A stretch of DNA of 64,000 nucleotides from Saposhnikovia divaricata (taxonomy: Eukaryota > Streptophyta > Magnoliopsida > Apiales > Apiaceae). The notes under the pieces were generated by a model. The model was given only the letters and a program-made list of their open reading frames with translations, was not told the DNA's origin and did not search any database. The position numbers and the translations under genes are program-made. This document shows positions 38,398 through 49,045 of the stretch, one piece after another (position 1 is the first letter of the stretch; the number at the start of each line of letters is the position of its first letter). Location: positions 197,064,216 to 197,128,215 of the forward strand of contig CM071594.1 in NCBI GenBank assembly GCA_036435485.1, written 5' to 3'.

Positions 38398-39738
38398 TCA
38401 TATCTGCAGTGCATCATCAGATGTACGCGTCACATGTGTATCATTGGATACATGAGTTTGATGAAGGAGCTCACGCATATTTATCCAAGAAGAACCACCC
38501 TCATCCACTGCCTTCATAGCCAACTCTCCCACTTCCTCCACTCTCTTCCTCACGGTCTTCCCCATCTCTCCCTCCATCAATTCTCTCACCGTTCTCTCCA
38601 AACCTTCCCCCTTGACAAAACCTCTCATGCTTCCATCACAAGTCTCCACCATCAACCCTACCTTGATCTCTTCTACCACCATTATCGCATTCAATGGTTG
38701 CTCTGCCCCCAGAGGCCAAGCCAAAATAGGAACCTTTGCACATATACTCTCTATCACTGAGTTCCAACCACAGTGACTCATAAACCCTTTCACACTCTCG
38801 TGCCCAAGAATCCTTCTCTGATCAACCCAGTCTTTTACCACCATTCCTCTCCCCTTAACTCTCTCTTCAAACCCTTCATCTAAATTTTCACTCTTCCTCA
38901 CCACCCACAGAAAATTAACATGTGAACTTTCAAGCCCAATCTTGAGTTCTTCAGTTTGTTCCTTCGAAAACTCGGCCTGAGAACCAAAAGCAACGTAGAG
39001 AACTGAGCTTTCTTTCTTTGTGTTTAGCCATTTCATCCACGAATGGTCTTCTTGGCTGAACAGTTGTCTTGGTAGTGGCTCCGCCATGCATAGTGGACCA
39101 AGACACCATGTTTTGGGTTTGCACTCTTTATTCCAGAACTCCAAGAACCTAGGTTCGAGCTCACTAAAGCTATTAACTATAATACCATAGCTTTTAGATG
39201 TAGCATCAAGTTGATCAGCCATAAATTCGGAACAATAAATATGGGTTTCAAACTGGTTTGTTGTGAACTTGATTGAAGGAAAATTTGGATTTTCAAATAC
39301 TTCATCCGATTTCTTGTTCAAAAGAAGCTCAGGACGTTTCAAAATAACATCTTCGAATACTATCGTTACGAATACATTACAACCAGCAAAAGATAAACGA
39401 GGTATGCCAAACTTAGAGGTTGAATCAAGTGTCCAACCAAGAAACATGTCGGTTACCATAAAAGTGATAGTTGGTAGGGTTTTCAGTGCCTGTTCAAAAT
39501 CTTTTTGCATTAATTTAGTGGAACTTAAAAAGGGAAGGATTAGAGCCATGGAAGGAAGTTTGTCCGTGCTCTCGATGCGTGGGGGTATGCCATTAATATT
39601 TGGAAAAGGAAGATCAATGAAGTTGGTGGAGGTGTTGGAAAGAAATTTGGACATGAAGGGGCGGTTGGCAGGGGTGGTGAACAACACGATATGAGGAGGA
39701 GATGAGGAACCATCATCACTAACAATGTTTGAACTCAT
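38398..39738 (-). CDS. UGT90A-like glycosyltransferase, N-terminal deletion copy
   Basis: Intronless family 1 UDP-glycosyltransferase, 446 aa, closely similar to the copy at 41645-43051. The frame is open and the C-terminal PSPG donor box (about 303-346, from WVDQRRILGH to GAEQ with HCGW inside) is complete, as is the partner Asp97 in MVTD. Residues 22-49 of the sister protein (PFMAKGHTIP onward) are missing: PHIVLF joins directly to TTPANR at 39678/39679. That removes the GH motif whose His is the catalytic base in plant UGTs, plus the first helix of the Rossmann fold. The 5' leaders of the two genes align up to the ATG, so the start is sound and the gap is a true in-frame deletion of 84 bp. 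It is probably inactive as a transferase. Confidence 0.85.
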   Translation of the reverse strand: MSSNIVSDDGSSSPPHIVLFTTPANRPFMSKFLSNTSTNFIDLPFPNINGIPPRIESTDKLPSMALILPFLSSTKLMQKDFEQALKTLPTITFMVTDMFLGWTLDSTSKFGIPRLSFAGCNVFVTIVFEDVILKRPELLLNKKSDEVFENPNFPSIKFTTNQFETHIYCSEFMADQLDATSKSYGIIVNSFSELEPRFLEFWNKECKPKTWCLGPLCMAEPLPRQLFSQEDHSWMKWLNTKKESSVLYVAFGSQAEFSKEQTEELKIGLESSHVNFLWVVRKSENLDEGFEERVKGRGMVVKDWVDQRRILGHESVKGFMSHCGWNSVIESICAKVPILAWPLGAEQPLNAIMVVEEIKVGLMVETCDGSMRGFVKGEGLERTVRELMEGEMGKTVRKRVEEVGELAMKAVDEGGSSWINMRELLHQTHVSNDTHVTRTSDDALQI

Positions 39739-40140
39739 TTTTCTCTTGCACTCTTCTGCAACTCACAAGTTAGAACTATAAGATCATGAGCTACATACAC
39801 ACACACAATGAAGCGCTAATAATTTATTTTGGTGTGGTAATGATATGGACGGCAGGTCATTTTTACAATGTTTTAAACTGAAATGTAATGTGACCGAATC
39901 ATATACGTACACGAATCATTTACAGCACATAAATTGTTCTACATATCTTGGAAGGTAATAGAAAGATGTCATAACTGTGATAAATGGCTTGTGGTCTAAA
40001 ACCACCCGTCCCATGTTGAATTAAAGGATCAAAGCTCACGTCGGTTGATTTTTAGAGCGTATATGAGCCCACTGATGCTACTGATTTTAGGTTCTTAAAT
40101 GTAGTCCTAAGAGTACCTTCAATGGGGTGTCGAGCAAAAA
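39739..40140. other. 5' flank of UGT copy 1
   Basis: The first about 30 bp match the leader of UGT copy 2 (GCAGAAGAGT...AGAGAAAA before the ATG). After that the flanks diverge. No clear TATA box was picked out. Confidence 0.4.
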
Positions 40141-40741
40141 TAGGGTTGTAAATGAACCGAGTTGTTCGCGAACAAGCTCAAGCTCGGCTAGTTAAGAGCT
40201 CGGTTCGGCTCAATTCGTTCAGAAAGCTAGCTCGAGCTCGAACATAAAAAAATGTTCGTTAAGCAAACTAGCTCGAGCCGAGCTTCGAGATTGTTCAGCT
40301 CGAACTCAGCTCGAACTCGCTCGTTAAAATTCGAAAAAATAACAAGTTTTAATATATTCTAGATACTATTAGTAAGATAATATTAGTAATATTAGTAAAT
40401 TAGCAATATTGCAGCTAGCTTTTTAGAAGTTATTAGGTATTTGATTTGAATTTGGGTCGGGTTATATTTACTTGGGCCTAGTGGAATTCTTTTTGCTGTT
40501 TTAAGTGTTTTTTCAATTTTGCTTTGTTAATTTTTTTTTCGAGCTGTTCGATAGTGGCTAGTTTCGGCTCGACTCGTTTTGGTTCGATAGAAGCTCAAGT
40601 GCAGCTCGGTTCACTAACGAATTCGAGCTCGAACACATTTTCTATTCGATAAGGAAGCTCGGCTCGGCTCGGTTCGTCAGAAAAAAATAAAGCTCTCGGT
40701 TCGATCAACGCCTGGCTCGGCTCGGTTTGTTTACAGCACTA
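40141..40741. mobile_element. hAT-like non-autonomous element between the two UGT genes
   Basis: The termini TAGGGTTGTAAATGAACC (40141-40158) and, inverted, TAGTGCTGTAAACAAACC at the right end (40724-40741) form imperfect inverted repeats. The subterminal regions are packed with GCTCG/CGAGC motifs. The flanking octamers AGCAAAAA and AGCAAGGT share the first five bases, compatible with a decayed 8-bp target duplication. The interior is non-coding. Confidence 0.6.
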
Positions 40742-41202
40742 AGCAAGGTATTAATATTGTCAATTTATCAAAAATATTAATATATTATTCTCTCTTTCTT
40801 CTATGGTAATTTTGGTACCTTTGTCAATAAAATTTGTTCAAATGGTTGGCATTCAAAGTTGCCATAATATTTGGCCATATTATAAATTAAATCAAATAAT
40901 TATAATTAAAATTAAAATAAGATAAAAAGTACATGTTTTTAGTGATGATGTAAACAATTTTTTTATTTTGGGAGTGTGCCAAAAATAATAGATTGGGTGT
41001 CAAAAATTGGCCACTTTAACTTGACACTACTTTTACTACAATGAAAAATCAATAAAAAAAATGTAATGTCAAATCATGCTATTTGTTACTTTTGACACTC
41101 CTCTGGCACCCTCATTGGAATGATCCAATGACATCAAATAAATGTCTGAGGGTAGCAGTGATGCTATGAAATTTGTCAAGCCACTGAATTTAGAGACGTG
41201 CA

Positions 41203-41273
41203 GTTGTGCAAATGAAGTACTGACATAACTGAGTGTAGGCAACATCTGTTGTGCAAATGAAGTACTGACATAA
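41203..41273. repeat. 26-bp direct repeat
   Basis: GTTGTGCAAATGAAGTACTG followed by ACATAA occurs at 41203-41228 and again at 41248-41273 without change. It lies next to the TOG-exon relic. Confidence 0.8.
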
Positions 41274-41283
41274 TGAAGTAATA

Positions 41284-41345
41284 GTTGCAAGGGACCGGTA
41301 GCAAGACCCTCGCTTACAACATGCGTCAAGCGAACAAATTGAGCA
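41284..41345 (-). pseudogene. Relic resembling the last exon of the TOG gene
   Basis: On the minus strand TGCTCAATTTGT...GTTGTAAGCGAGGGTCTTGC...GGTCCCTTGCAA aligns with the end of the last exon of the TOG-domain gene (45101-45164) over about 62 bp, with clear but diverged similarity. The translation around it (VVSEGLATGP) parallels VAREGLVTGP. Nothing else of that gene is seen here, so it is a fragment left by duplication or capture. The match is short. Confidence 0.4.
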
Positions 41346-41644
41346 TGTTAGGGATTTGACATTGAATTACAGATACACAAAATGATTATATTGCAAAAGC
41401 AAAGCATATACCACAACTTAGCTAAAAAGGATCATATTGCGAATGCAATGAATAGTCACTAAATTTAGAAATGTGGTATATGAGTCCAGACTCCTGACCC
41501 TATGTCTACCCCGTCCCTGGGTTTGATTAGCTAATCAGATGCCAGGGAAAACAATTGCAAGAAAAGATTCTCAATAATACTGGATTAATTGAGTGGACAA
41601 TTTCTTGTCATCGGACAGGAATAAGATCCAAAATACATCATGAT
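41346..41644. other. Intergenic, 3' flank of UGT copy 2
   Basis: AT-rich sequence containing the 3'UTR of the minus-strand UGT gene. No gene seen. Confidence 0.5.
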
Positions 41645-43051
41645 TCAAATGTGTGTCCTGTTTGTATCTTTGGATGCATGTATCTGATGAATGAGCTCAC
41701 TCATATTCATCCAAGAAGAACCTCCTTCTTCCACAGCCTTCGTAGCCAACTCTCCTACTTCCTCCACTCTCTTCCTCACAATCTTCCCCATCTCTCCCCC
41801 CATTAACTCTCTCACCGTTCTCTCCAAGCCTTCCCCCTTGACAAAACCTCTCATACTCCCATCACAAGTCTCCACCATCAATCCTACCTTGATCTCATCC
41901 ACCACCATTATTGCGTTCAACGGTTGATCTGCCCCCATAGGCCAAGCCAGTATAGGAACCTTTGCACATATACTCTCCGTCACTGAGTTCCACCCACAGT
42001 GGCTCATAAACCCTTTCACACTCTCGTGCCCCAGAATCCTTCTCTGATCAACCCAGTCTTTTACTACTATTCCTCTCCCCTTGACTCTCCCTGCAAACCC
42101 TTCATCTAACTCTTCGTTATTTCCCACAACCCACAGAAAATTCACTCCTGAGTTTTCTAACCCAATTTTAATTTCTTCACTCTGTTCCTTTTTAACCTCC
42201 GACTGTGACCCAAAAGCTACGTAAAGAACCGCAGTTTCTTTCTTTGTGTCTAGCCATTTCATCCACGGCTGCTCTTCTTGGCTGAATAGTATTCTCGGAG
42301 GTGGCTCAGCCAGACATAGTGGACCAAGACACCATGCTTTAGGCTTGCAGTCTTTGTTCCAAAACTCCAAGAACCTAGGTTCAAGCTCGCTACAGTTGTT
42401 AACTATAGTACCATAGCTTTTAGATGTTGCAGTAAGTTGATCTGCAAGAAATTGGGAACAAACAAGGTGGACTTCAAAATGATTTGTTGTGAGCTTGATT
42501 GAAGGAAAATTTGGATGTTCAAATACTTCATCAGAATTCTTCTCCAGAAGAAGTCCAGGACGTTTCAAAACAAGATCGTCATAAATTACTGTTGTGAACA
42601 CATTCCAACCACCAAAAGATAGTCGAGGGATGCCAAACTTGGAAGCAGAATCAAGTGTCCAACCAAGGAACATGTCGGTCACCATGAAAGTAATAGGTGG
42701 AAGTGCTTCTAGTAACCGTTCAAAGTCTGCTTGCATTAACGGACTGGAGGCGAGAAAAGGGAGAAGTAGAGACTGAGACGGAAGTTTATCCGTGCTCTCA
42801 ACGCCAGCTGGTATGCCGGGGACTTGGGGAAAAGGAAGATCAACAATGTTGGCAGTGGTGTTTGAGAGAGATTCAGAGATGAAGGCGCGGTTAGCAGGGG
42901 TGGTTAAAAAAGTCACTTTCGCACCATGTCCAAGGAAGAGAAGAGCCAAGTGAATGGTAGGTATAGTATGGCCTTTTGCCATGAAAGGGAACAACAGAAT
43001 ATGAGGAGAAGCAGATGAACCATCATCACGACTATCACTTTCTGAACTCAT
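41645..43051 (-). CDS. UDP-glycosyltransferase, UGT90A-like, intact copy
   Basis: Cytosolic family 1 transferase that moves a sugar from UDP-sugar to a small acceptor, perhaps a flavonoid or other phenolic; the acceptor cannot be read from sequence. Single exon, 468 aa, usual length. The acceptor side has PFMAKGHTIP with catalytic His28, and its partner Asp126 in MVTD. The donor side has the 44-residue PSPG box at 332-375, starting WVDQRRILGH, with HCGW at 350-353 and ending in Gln375, which usually favours UDP-glucose. The overall pattern (STDKLPS, FMVTDMFLGW, WCLGPLC, KDWVDQ) is that of UGT90A. The start is the ATG at 43051, since the preceding in-frame codons have no ATG. It lies in tandem with the shorter copy 2 kb away, same strand. 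Confidence 0.92.
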   Translation of the reverse strand: MSSESDSRDDGSSASPHILLFPFMAKGHTIPTIHLALLFLGHGAKVTFLTTPANRAFISESLSNTTANIVDLPFPQVPGIPAGVESTDKLPSQSLLLPFLASSPLMQADFERLLEALPPITFMVTDMFLGWTLDSASKFGIPRLSFGGWNVFTTVIYDDLVLKRPGLLLEKNSDEVFEHPNFPSIKLTTNHFEVHLVCSQFLADQLTATSKSYGTIVNNCSELEPRFLEFWNKDCKPKAWCLGPLCLAEPPPRILFSQEEQPWMKWLDTKKETAVLYVAFGSQSEVKKEQSEEIKIGLENSGVNFLWVVGNNEELDEGFAGRVKGRGIVVKDWVDQRRILGHESVKGFMSHCGWNSVTESICAKVPILAWPMGADQPLNAIMVVDEIKVGLMVETCDGSMRGFVKGEGLERTVRELMGGEMGKIVRKRVEEVGELATKAVEEGGSSWMNMSELIHQIHASKDTNRTHI

Positions 43052-43468
43052 TTTTCTCTTCAACTCTTCTGCAGATTACTACTTAAAACTAAATAATATT
43101 ATATGGAGTTCCTATTTACATATATTATACACAAAAATGAGCTGTAAAGATTTGGTTTGCTAAGAAGTGCAGCACGGCAGGATCACAAGTCAATAAAGTA
43201 TGAATTTCACAGTCTTGTAAAAGTTGAAATGTGCGTACACGGTTAATGCATACAAATGTAGAATGCGTTAATAGAAAGATGGTTTAATCTTATACTCATG
43301 TTGAATGAGTTGGGTCGTTAAAGATGGGACCGCTGTGATTGAAAGGAAAACGTAATGGGAGCCCACAAAATTAAAGATTCCGCATTCATGTTTTCAGAAG
43401 TAGTTGTAAATAACTGCTCCACAATTATATTTGAATAAATATGTGGTGTGCTCAACCATTATTTGATA
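43052..43468 (-). promoter_or_regulatory. Upstream region of UGT copy 2
   Basis: On the minus strand, TATA-like stretches GTATAATATATG (about 43117-43130) and ATATAATATT (about 43094-43103) lie 45-80 nt before the ATG. Which one is used cannot be told. About 400 bp upstream a MULE-type MITE begins. Confidence 0.35.
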
Positions 43469-43867
43469 GGGAAAAGAGTATCTAAAGTACACAATAGAGA
43501 AGTTCTTTATTAGTGCGGCTTAAAATATGATAAATTAATTATTATTTGAACAATCGAACCGTACGGATGTTAAATTCATACAAAAATATGCGAATATACA
43601 AATTTTCATGTAATTTAATTATTTGGAACTATAAATTTATAGCAATAAGATTATGAGAAATCTGTGTCGTTGAATATATATAGAAAATAGTATTATTATA
43701 AAAGTGATGCTCCACTATTTCAAATATAATAAAAATTTGTATACAATGTATTTCGACATAAACTTTTCATCCGTACGGTTGGATTATCAAAAATAATAAT
43801 AAAATACAAGATTTAAGATGCACTAATAGAGAACTTCTCTATTGTGTGCTTTAGAAACTCCATGCCC
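43469..43867. mobile_element. MULE-type MITE upstream of UGT copy 2
   Basis: Flanked by an exact 9-bp duplication TATTTGATA (43460-43468 and 43868-43876), the length made by Mutator-like transposases. The ends are inverted repeats of about 50 bp or more: left GAGTATCTAAAGTACACAAT and, inverted, right GAGTTTCTAAAGCACACAAT, both continuing AGAGAAGTTCT. Further inside, CCGTACGGATG is matched by CATCCGTACGG. The interior is AT-rich and non-coding. Confidence 0.82.
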
Positions 43868-43930
43868 TATTTGATAATATGATTGATTGTTTGAGAGTGT
43901 TTGAGAGTGACTTGCCCGGGAAAAATGTTA

Positions 43931-44189
43931 CTCCCTCCGTTTCATAATAAGTTTCCTCTTTCTTCTGGACACGTTTGCCAATGTACACTTTTAATCGTTA
44001 ATATCTTCAATTTCGTATTAATATTAAATATAAAAACTTCACTGTATTAAAGTACTCATAAATATGAATCCAACAAGATCACTCATGACTATATTTTATT
44101 TTACAAATTATGCGTAAATTAATAGTCAACTACTTATAATGAACAGTGTCCAAAAACAAAAGAGGAAAGTTAAAAAGAAACGGAGGGAG
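43931..44189. mobile_element. Stowaway MITE
   Basis: Starts CTCCCTCCGTTTCATAATAA and ends with the inverse AAAAGAAACGGAGGGAG, flanked on each side by TA. The inverted repeats extend about 45 bp, including CTTTCCTC and GGACAC. CTCCCTCCG ends with a TA duplication are the signature of Stowaway (Tc1/mariner) MITEs. Confidence 0.88.
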
Positions 44190-45103
44190 TATCACAAAGT
44201 CTGAACCTAAAAATACAAAAAACACGAGACTTCTACTGTTATTGACGCAAAAGAAACATTTTTTTTTTTTTAAATTTCTAACTGCAATAAAATGATTTGT
44301 ATTCAAATACTGTGGTAAATTTATATCCAGGAATTACATTAGTGGTAAATTTGCTTCTGCTCTTCTTCCTCCCTCCGCTACTAGTCTTTACCATCTTTTT
44401 TCTGTAATTTTTACTCAACCGTGCTCTCCATCTCACCTCATCAGTTTTTCTGACTCATCTTTGCCACCCACAGTTCGTCCCAACAGTCTGGTAGCGGGAT
44501 ATAAGATTCCAAGGGTTAGGAACTCTCTGGTTAAACGCATTTTTGTGTGCGCTTGTCTTTGATGGAATGTGATGCATTGGAACTTGACACAGTCACATTC
44601 ATAAGTACTAGTCTTGGAAGAATAGTACTGCTGTTTTGTAGTGAGCTTATATAAGGATTACAAATTAGAAATGCTTAAAATCTCTTCCACGACTATATTA
44701 CAAAGTTGGCTCTATTATTACCACCAGTAGGAAAAGTGTTAAGAGTTAAGACTAGGGCCTAGATCTACAATCTTTAGTACCTTAATTTACTATATCAATT
44801 ATTTAACCATGTTAAACTCTGCTGTTGAGAACCAGACTTCTATCAGATCAAAAGAAGTTTCTAAAGCTTTTCCACGAAGTAGAATACCTTTACCGAACCA
44901 TATTTCAAAACCATACTATGGTGTGTGTATATATCAAACTCAACCAGTGAATAATATGTAGCTGAACTACATGCTTAAACAGCCTCTCCAATATCTCAAT
45001 ACTTCACAATATATACAAGTAAAAACCAATGAACCAAATATCGAACGAAGTGACAAGAGATGATACCAGTATAATTTGATAAAAAAAAAAAATAGCATAC
45101 TTG
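44190..45103. other. Intergenic and 3'UTR of the TOG gene
   Basis: AT-rich, with a CT-rich patch at about 44355-44480. The part next to 45104 is the 3'UTR of the minus-strand TOG gene. No other gene seen. Confidence 0.5.
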
Positions 45104-46963
45104 CTAAGGACCCGTAACAAGTCCCTCCCTTGCAACACTGGTCACGCGCAGTACAGATTGAGCACTTAAAGGTGAAAGGTTTGATTGGCAGAACTTCTCC
45201 CAAGAATTTCCGTCTTGGTTCTCAGATATGATAGTTGTTGATGAGATTTGTGATTTCTCATAAACACTCTGCAACTCCAACAGAAGAGTTCTAGCAGCTT
45301 CTCTGGACTCAGGAAGCTGGTCACTGAGCTGTGATGCAGCTATATGGATCAATTTGTCAATCCCATATATCTCCACTCCATCAAATCCCTATAGGCATGC
45401 ATGAAATCAATACCTCGTAACCAAAAATAGCTTGATGAAGAGTAGACTGATGTCACTGATCATATGAAGCTGACTGTTTTAGTATTATTTACATAGCTAC
45501 AGACTTTAATCAATTCCACATGTTTATTGTTTAATCAATAAAAGAACAATACGTAGTGGAAATATCAAGAAACTCAAGTAAAACAAAAAGGCAGAAAGAG
45601 AAGTTCATCAAGAACCTTCTGTTTTCCTCTATTTACTGAAGCTATCTGTTTTGTGAACTTTTTGCATTTGATGGATTGCAAAAAACAAGAGACATATACC
45701 AGAGAAGGGGGAACAGCATAGAAGGAATAAAAGACCAGAAGGTATACTAAATTTAAGACAACTGTTTCATCTTTTAGAACATAAATCTTGGTTGACAGAA
45801 AACCTAAATCATGTGCTAGTGCTACTTCTAATAATTTACTGAAGGTATCCGTGTAACAGATATAAAAACATCAAATAAGTGGAAAGTTTGGAAATCTATA
45901 TATACAACAGATATAGTTATAAAGAAACATAAAGGTACAGCAGGTATAGTACTCTAAATTTCTTACCAGTCGAAGTACACTGCGACAAAAGCACATTGAC
46001 GCCTTTGCTCGGATACGAGGATTTTTGTGCTTAAGATAAGTTTGCAGCTTGGGTAACAACAATATTGGCGAGACCCAAGTAGTCATGGCAATTAAAGCTT
46101 TTTCAGCTGCCTCGCATACAAATCGTTTGTCTTGTGAAGACTTGAGAAGAAGTTGGACCAGCTGACCAAGAATATTTTAATGATATTAACACTCAAAATA
46201 TATAACAATCACGTTGATAAAGTAACAAGTGAAAAGTGATCATAGGATGTGTTAGTTACCAGTGGATCCAGCGAATCAACGATGCGATCATTATATGCCT
46301 TAAAAATGTCTGCTGAAGTCATAACTGCAGTTTTGCAGACAGCACTTCTTGGGTTTTTCAAGGATTTGACAACAAGTGATACTACATTCCCCCTGTATGT
46401 TAAGAAAACATTCTAGTCAATGAGTAACCTATAAAGACATCTGAACTACAAATTTTTGCATCAATCTTAAAATCATAGATAAATGGAACTTACAGCTTGT
46501 CGCACAACAATTCCTTGTGGAACAGCGAAAACCGCCGTACATTATTCAGGGCCCCACAGACAACAACCCAGTCTTTTGACTCTAGCTCACCTATGAGAAT
46601 CTGAAAAGGAACAAGGAACTATAAATATTTAAAACCCGGTAACAGAACAGTGATACAAAACAATAGATTTGAAGATACATAAGATTGAAGTTTAAGATAC
46701 AGCCTTGCCTCAAGACTTGTACTGAGATCTTCAACATCATCCAGATTCTCAGATTCAACGTATTCTACTTCTGCACTAGCTGCCTCTGTCCCATTTCCAT
46801 TGGGAGATGTTTCAACCAAGGGGCAAACAGATTTCATTTTCTCTTTAAGATTACCTTCATTATGTTGAATTTGAGGCTTGTGAAAGGCCCCATTAGGGCA
46901 GTTCTCAATTTGCTTGTCAGATTCAGGTAGCATGATGAGATCGCAGAGCGTGTTAGCCGACAT
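45104..46963 (-). CDS. TOG/HEAT-repeat protein, 324 aa
   Basis: Probably a tubulin- or microtubule-associated ARM/HEAT repeat protein with one TOG domain, a plant family of about this size. CDS: complement(join(45104..45388, 45967..46161, 46260..46392, 46494..46600, 46709..46963)). The first 75 residues are polar and acidic (DDVEDLSTSLE); then come HEAT helices with the TOG-type start LESKDWVVVCGALNNVRRFS and intra-repeat stretches such as KNPRSAVCKTAVMTSADIF and KNPRIRAKASMCFCRS. The tail is Ser/Gln-rich and ends VTSVAREGLVTGP. Intron 1 has a GC donor (GAG|GCAAGG); reading it as GC-AG is the only way found to keep the frame. Other introns are GT-AG. The ATG at 46963 lies just after a likely 5'UTR intron acceptor. 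Microtubule binding is inferred from the fold. Confidence 0.85.
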
Positions 46964-48420
46964 TACTAAGGGTTTCAAGAAGGCAAGGCATTAAAAAGAC
47001 TGATGTAATCAGTACAAGAATACAATGCCGACCATCAAGAACCTTCAGACTGACTCGGCAAACAGAAACACAAAGCAAGCATGTGAAAAAATCAGATGTG
47101 GAGTGTAGAGTTGCATACTTAGTTTGAATTGCAGCAAGCATTATATTACCCAAACATGTAGGTTGATTTAATTGCAGATCCAACTTATCAAATTCAACTT
47201 ATGTGACCAAATAAGGGATGCACAAACATTTACGAAACCACGTATGAAGGAATGAAATGAGCTTAAACAGAAAAACCGAAACAACCCACTGGTCTATCAT
47301 ATGAATAGTGATTCAATATGAGAAAATTAAATGAAAGATTCAATACTTAACAAATTCAGAGTGCAAAGTATACCAACACACACTTCGATATATTATCTAT
47401 AACAATCAATAGCTGTAATCAGCATCGCAGCAAGTCCATTTCCATTGACTTGATAAACAAACTATCATGACCACTCATTCTTAGCCTACTCAAAGAACGG
47501 ACGATAACCAAAATAGGTCATACGGTAATGGCACTTGTAAAAAACATGAATACCAAGGCCAATCCATCCTACTCCCATTCAAGTAACTAACCTTAAGTTG
47601 TAAGAAGCACCAAAAGGCCACAAATATCTGTCCCTTCCATCACATTTCCTCTAGTGTTTCTTAATTACCAACTACTTTACCCAAAAAATCTCAAAACAAT
47701 GAGTCAATGACAATCTCTTTTTACATCATTATAAGTTAATCACGTTTCGTAAAACCAATTATCTGAACTAGTAACACCGAAACCACTCCAAAACAACCGC
47801 ACTTGTACTTCAGCTTTCTCAACTTAATCAAACCTACTAGTACTCAATCAATTCGGCTTGTGACCTCTTTCGAACTACAATCCGTGAAACGACAATTCCG
47901 CTAATCCAAAATACACATCGGATCATGTAAAGCAACACGCGGAAACAGATCTATTGCGCAAACTAACAGAGTTCGAAACACGACAAAAGTGCAATGGGAT
48001 GCGTCTATTTATCTATCTCTTGACTCGAAATGGGAGCAGGTTTGAAAAAGGAGCTTAGAGTGTCTAGGGTTGGAGACAGTGCCCAGATCGTTACGCCTTT
48101 CGTGACGGTCGGAACTTACCCGACAAGGAATTCTCACAACTATCTATTTAAGTTGACACTAATCAAGTACACTACAAAAATCAAACCCTAGGTTAAACAA
48201 ATTTTGAGCAAACAAGCGAAATGAACACAACAAATGCATACAATTCTTCACATAGATAAGATAAGCTAATTGAAAATGCGAGTTACAAGGATAAATGTAT
48301 TGAGTAGAAAAGTTACCAAAACAACAGAGGTAGATGATCCACAAGTCAGTGAGGAAGATGCTTCAGTGCTTGTGGTAGAAGAAATTGTATGTAAGCGTGT
48401 ATATATAGATAGAGAAATGG
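46964..48420 (-). promoter_or_regulatory. Promoter, 5'UTR exon and 5'UTR intron of the TOG gene
   Basis: On the minus strand a TATA box (CTATATATAC, about 48397-48406) puts a transcription start near 48370. A strong donor GG|GTAAGTTCC at 48119 and an acceptor CCCTTAG at 46966, three bases upstream of the ATG, define a probable 1154-bp leader intron. There is no coding sequence in between. Upstream of the TATA box is a CT-rich run. Splice use is inferred, not shown. Confidence 0.5.
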
Positions 48421-49045
48421 GAGAGTGAAAAGAATAGTAGTGAGAGAGAGAGAGATGTAACCGGCGGAGAGTAGAAGACAAAATTACGCCGGTATTAAAT
48501 AATAATAGGCAGCCCAACCAGGGGCCAGCCCAGCAGGCACGGATATTACATGTGGCGGAACACCGCAATACTCCATTTTCTTCTTTACTTTTTTTACTTA
48601 ACTAGATAATACCGTGCATATATTCATTTGTTTACATTTGAGTTGATTATAAAAATTTAGAAAATATGTAAAATATTAGAATTTTTTTTATAAAATATGA
48701 GTTAAGTTATGGAGACATATGAAAAAGAGAAAAGAACTGTTAAGACGTACAAATTTGTAAATAATTTATTATTGAATATTATTCAAAATAATTAACGTAT
48801 AATTATTATTTGTTTATTATAATTAATTTTTTTATTCATTTAAATTTGAATTAGTAGTTTTGAAAAAATATAATTTAAATGACTACAAATTTTGTTCATA
48901 ATAACTAAATTTCATTTACATTATTTATATTTTCAACATTCTAATAAAATATAATTTAATTGATTGGGTGTCAATTTTTGGGTTAGGCAAAATTTTTATT
49001 TTCGTCTCATAATTTCTTTTTTAGATTATGTTTGATTACATTTAT
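48421..49045. other. Intergenic, very AT-rich
   Basis: No gene or recognisable element between the TOG promoter and the Sire LTR. Confidence 0.5.

Noticed and set aside
38323..38760. Plus-strand frame opposite the UGT gene
   Set aside because: Shadow of the UGT coding sequence; no family resemblance of its own. The same holds for plus-strand frames over both pol regions.
38398..39900. Missing UGT segment supplied by an upstream exon of the short copy
   Set aside because: The leaders and first codons of both UGT genes align without a break; the gap is internal, with no splice sites and no matching sequence nearby.
41069..41329. Open frame on the minus strand as a small gene
   Set aside because: Its first part is a TOG-exon relic and the rest is the translation of a 26-bp direct repeat. 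No start context or family match.
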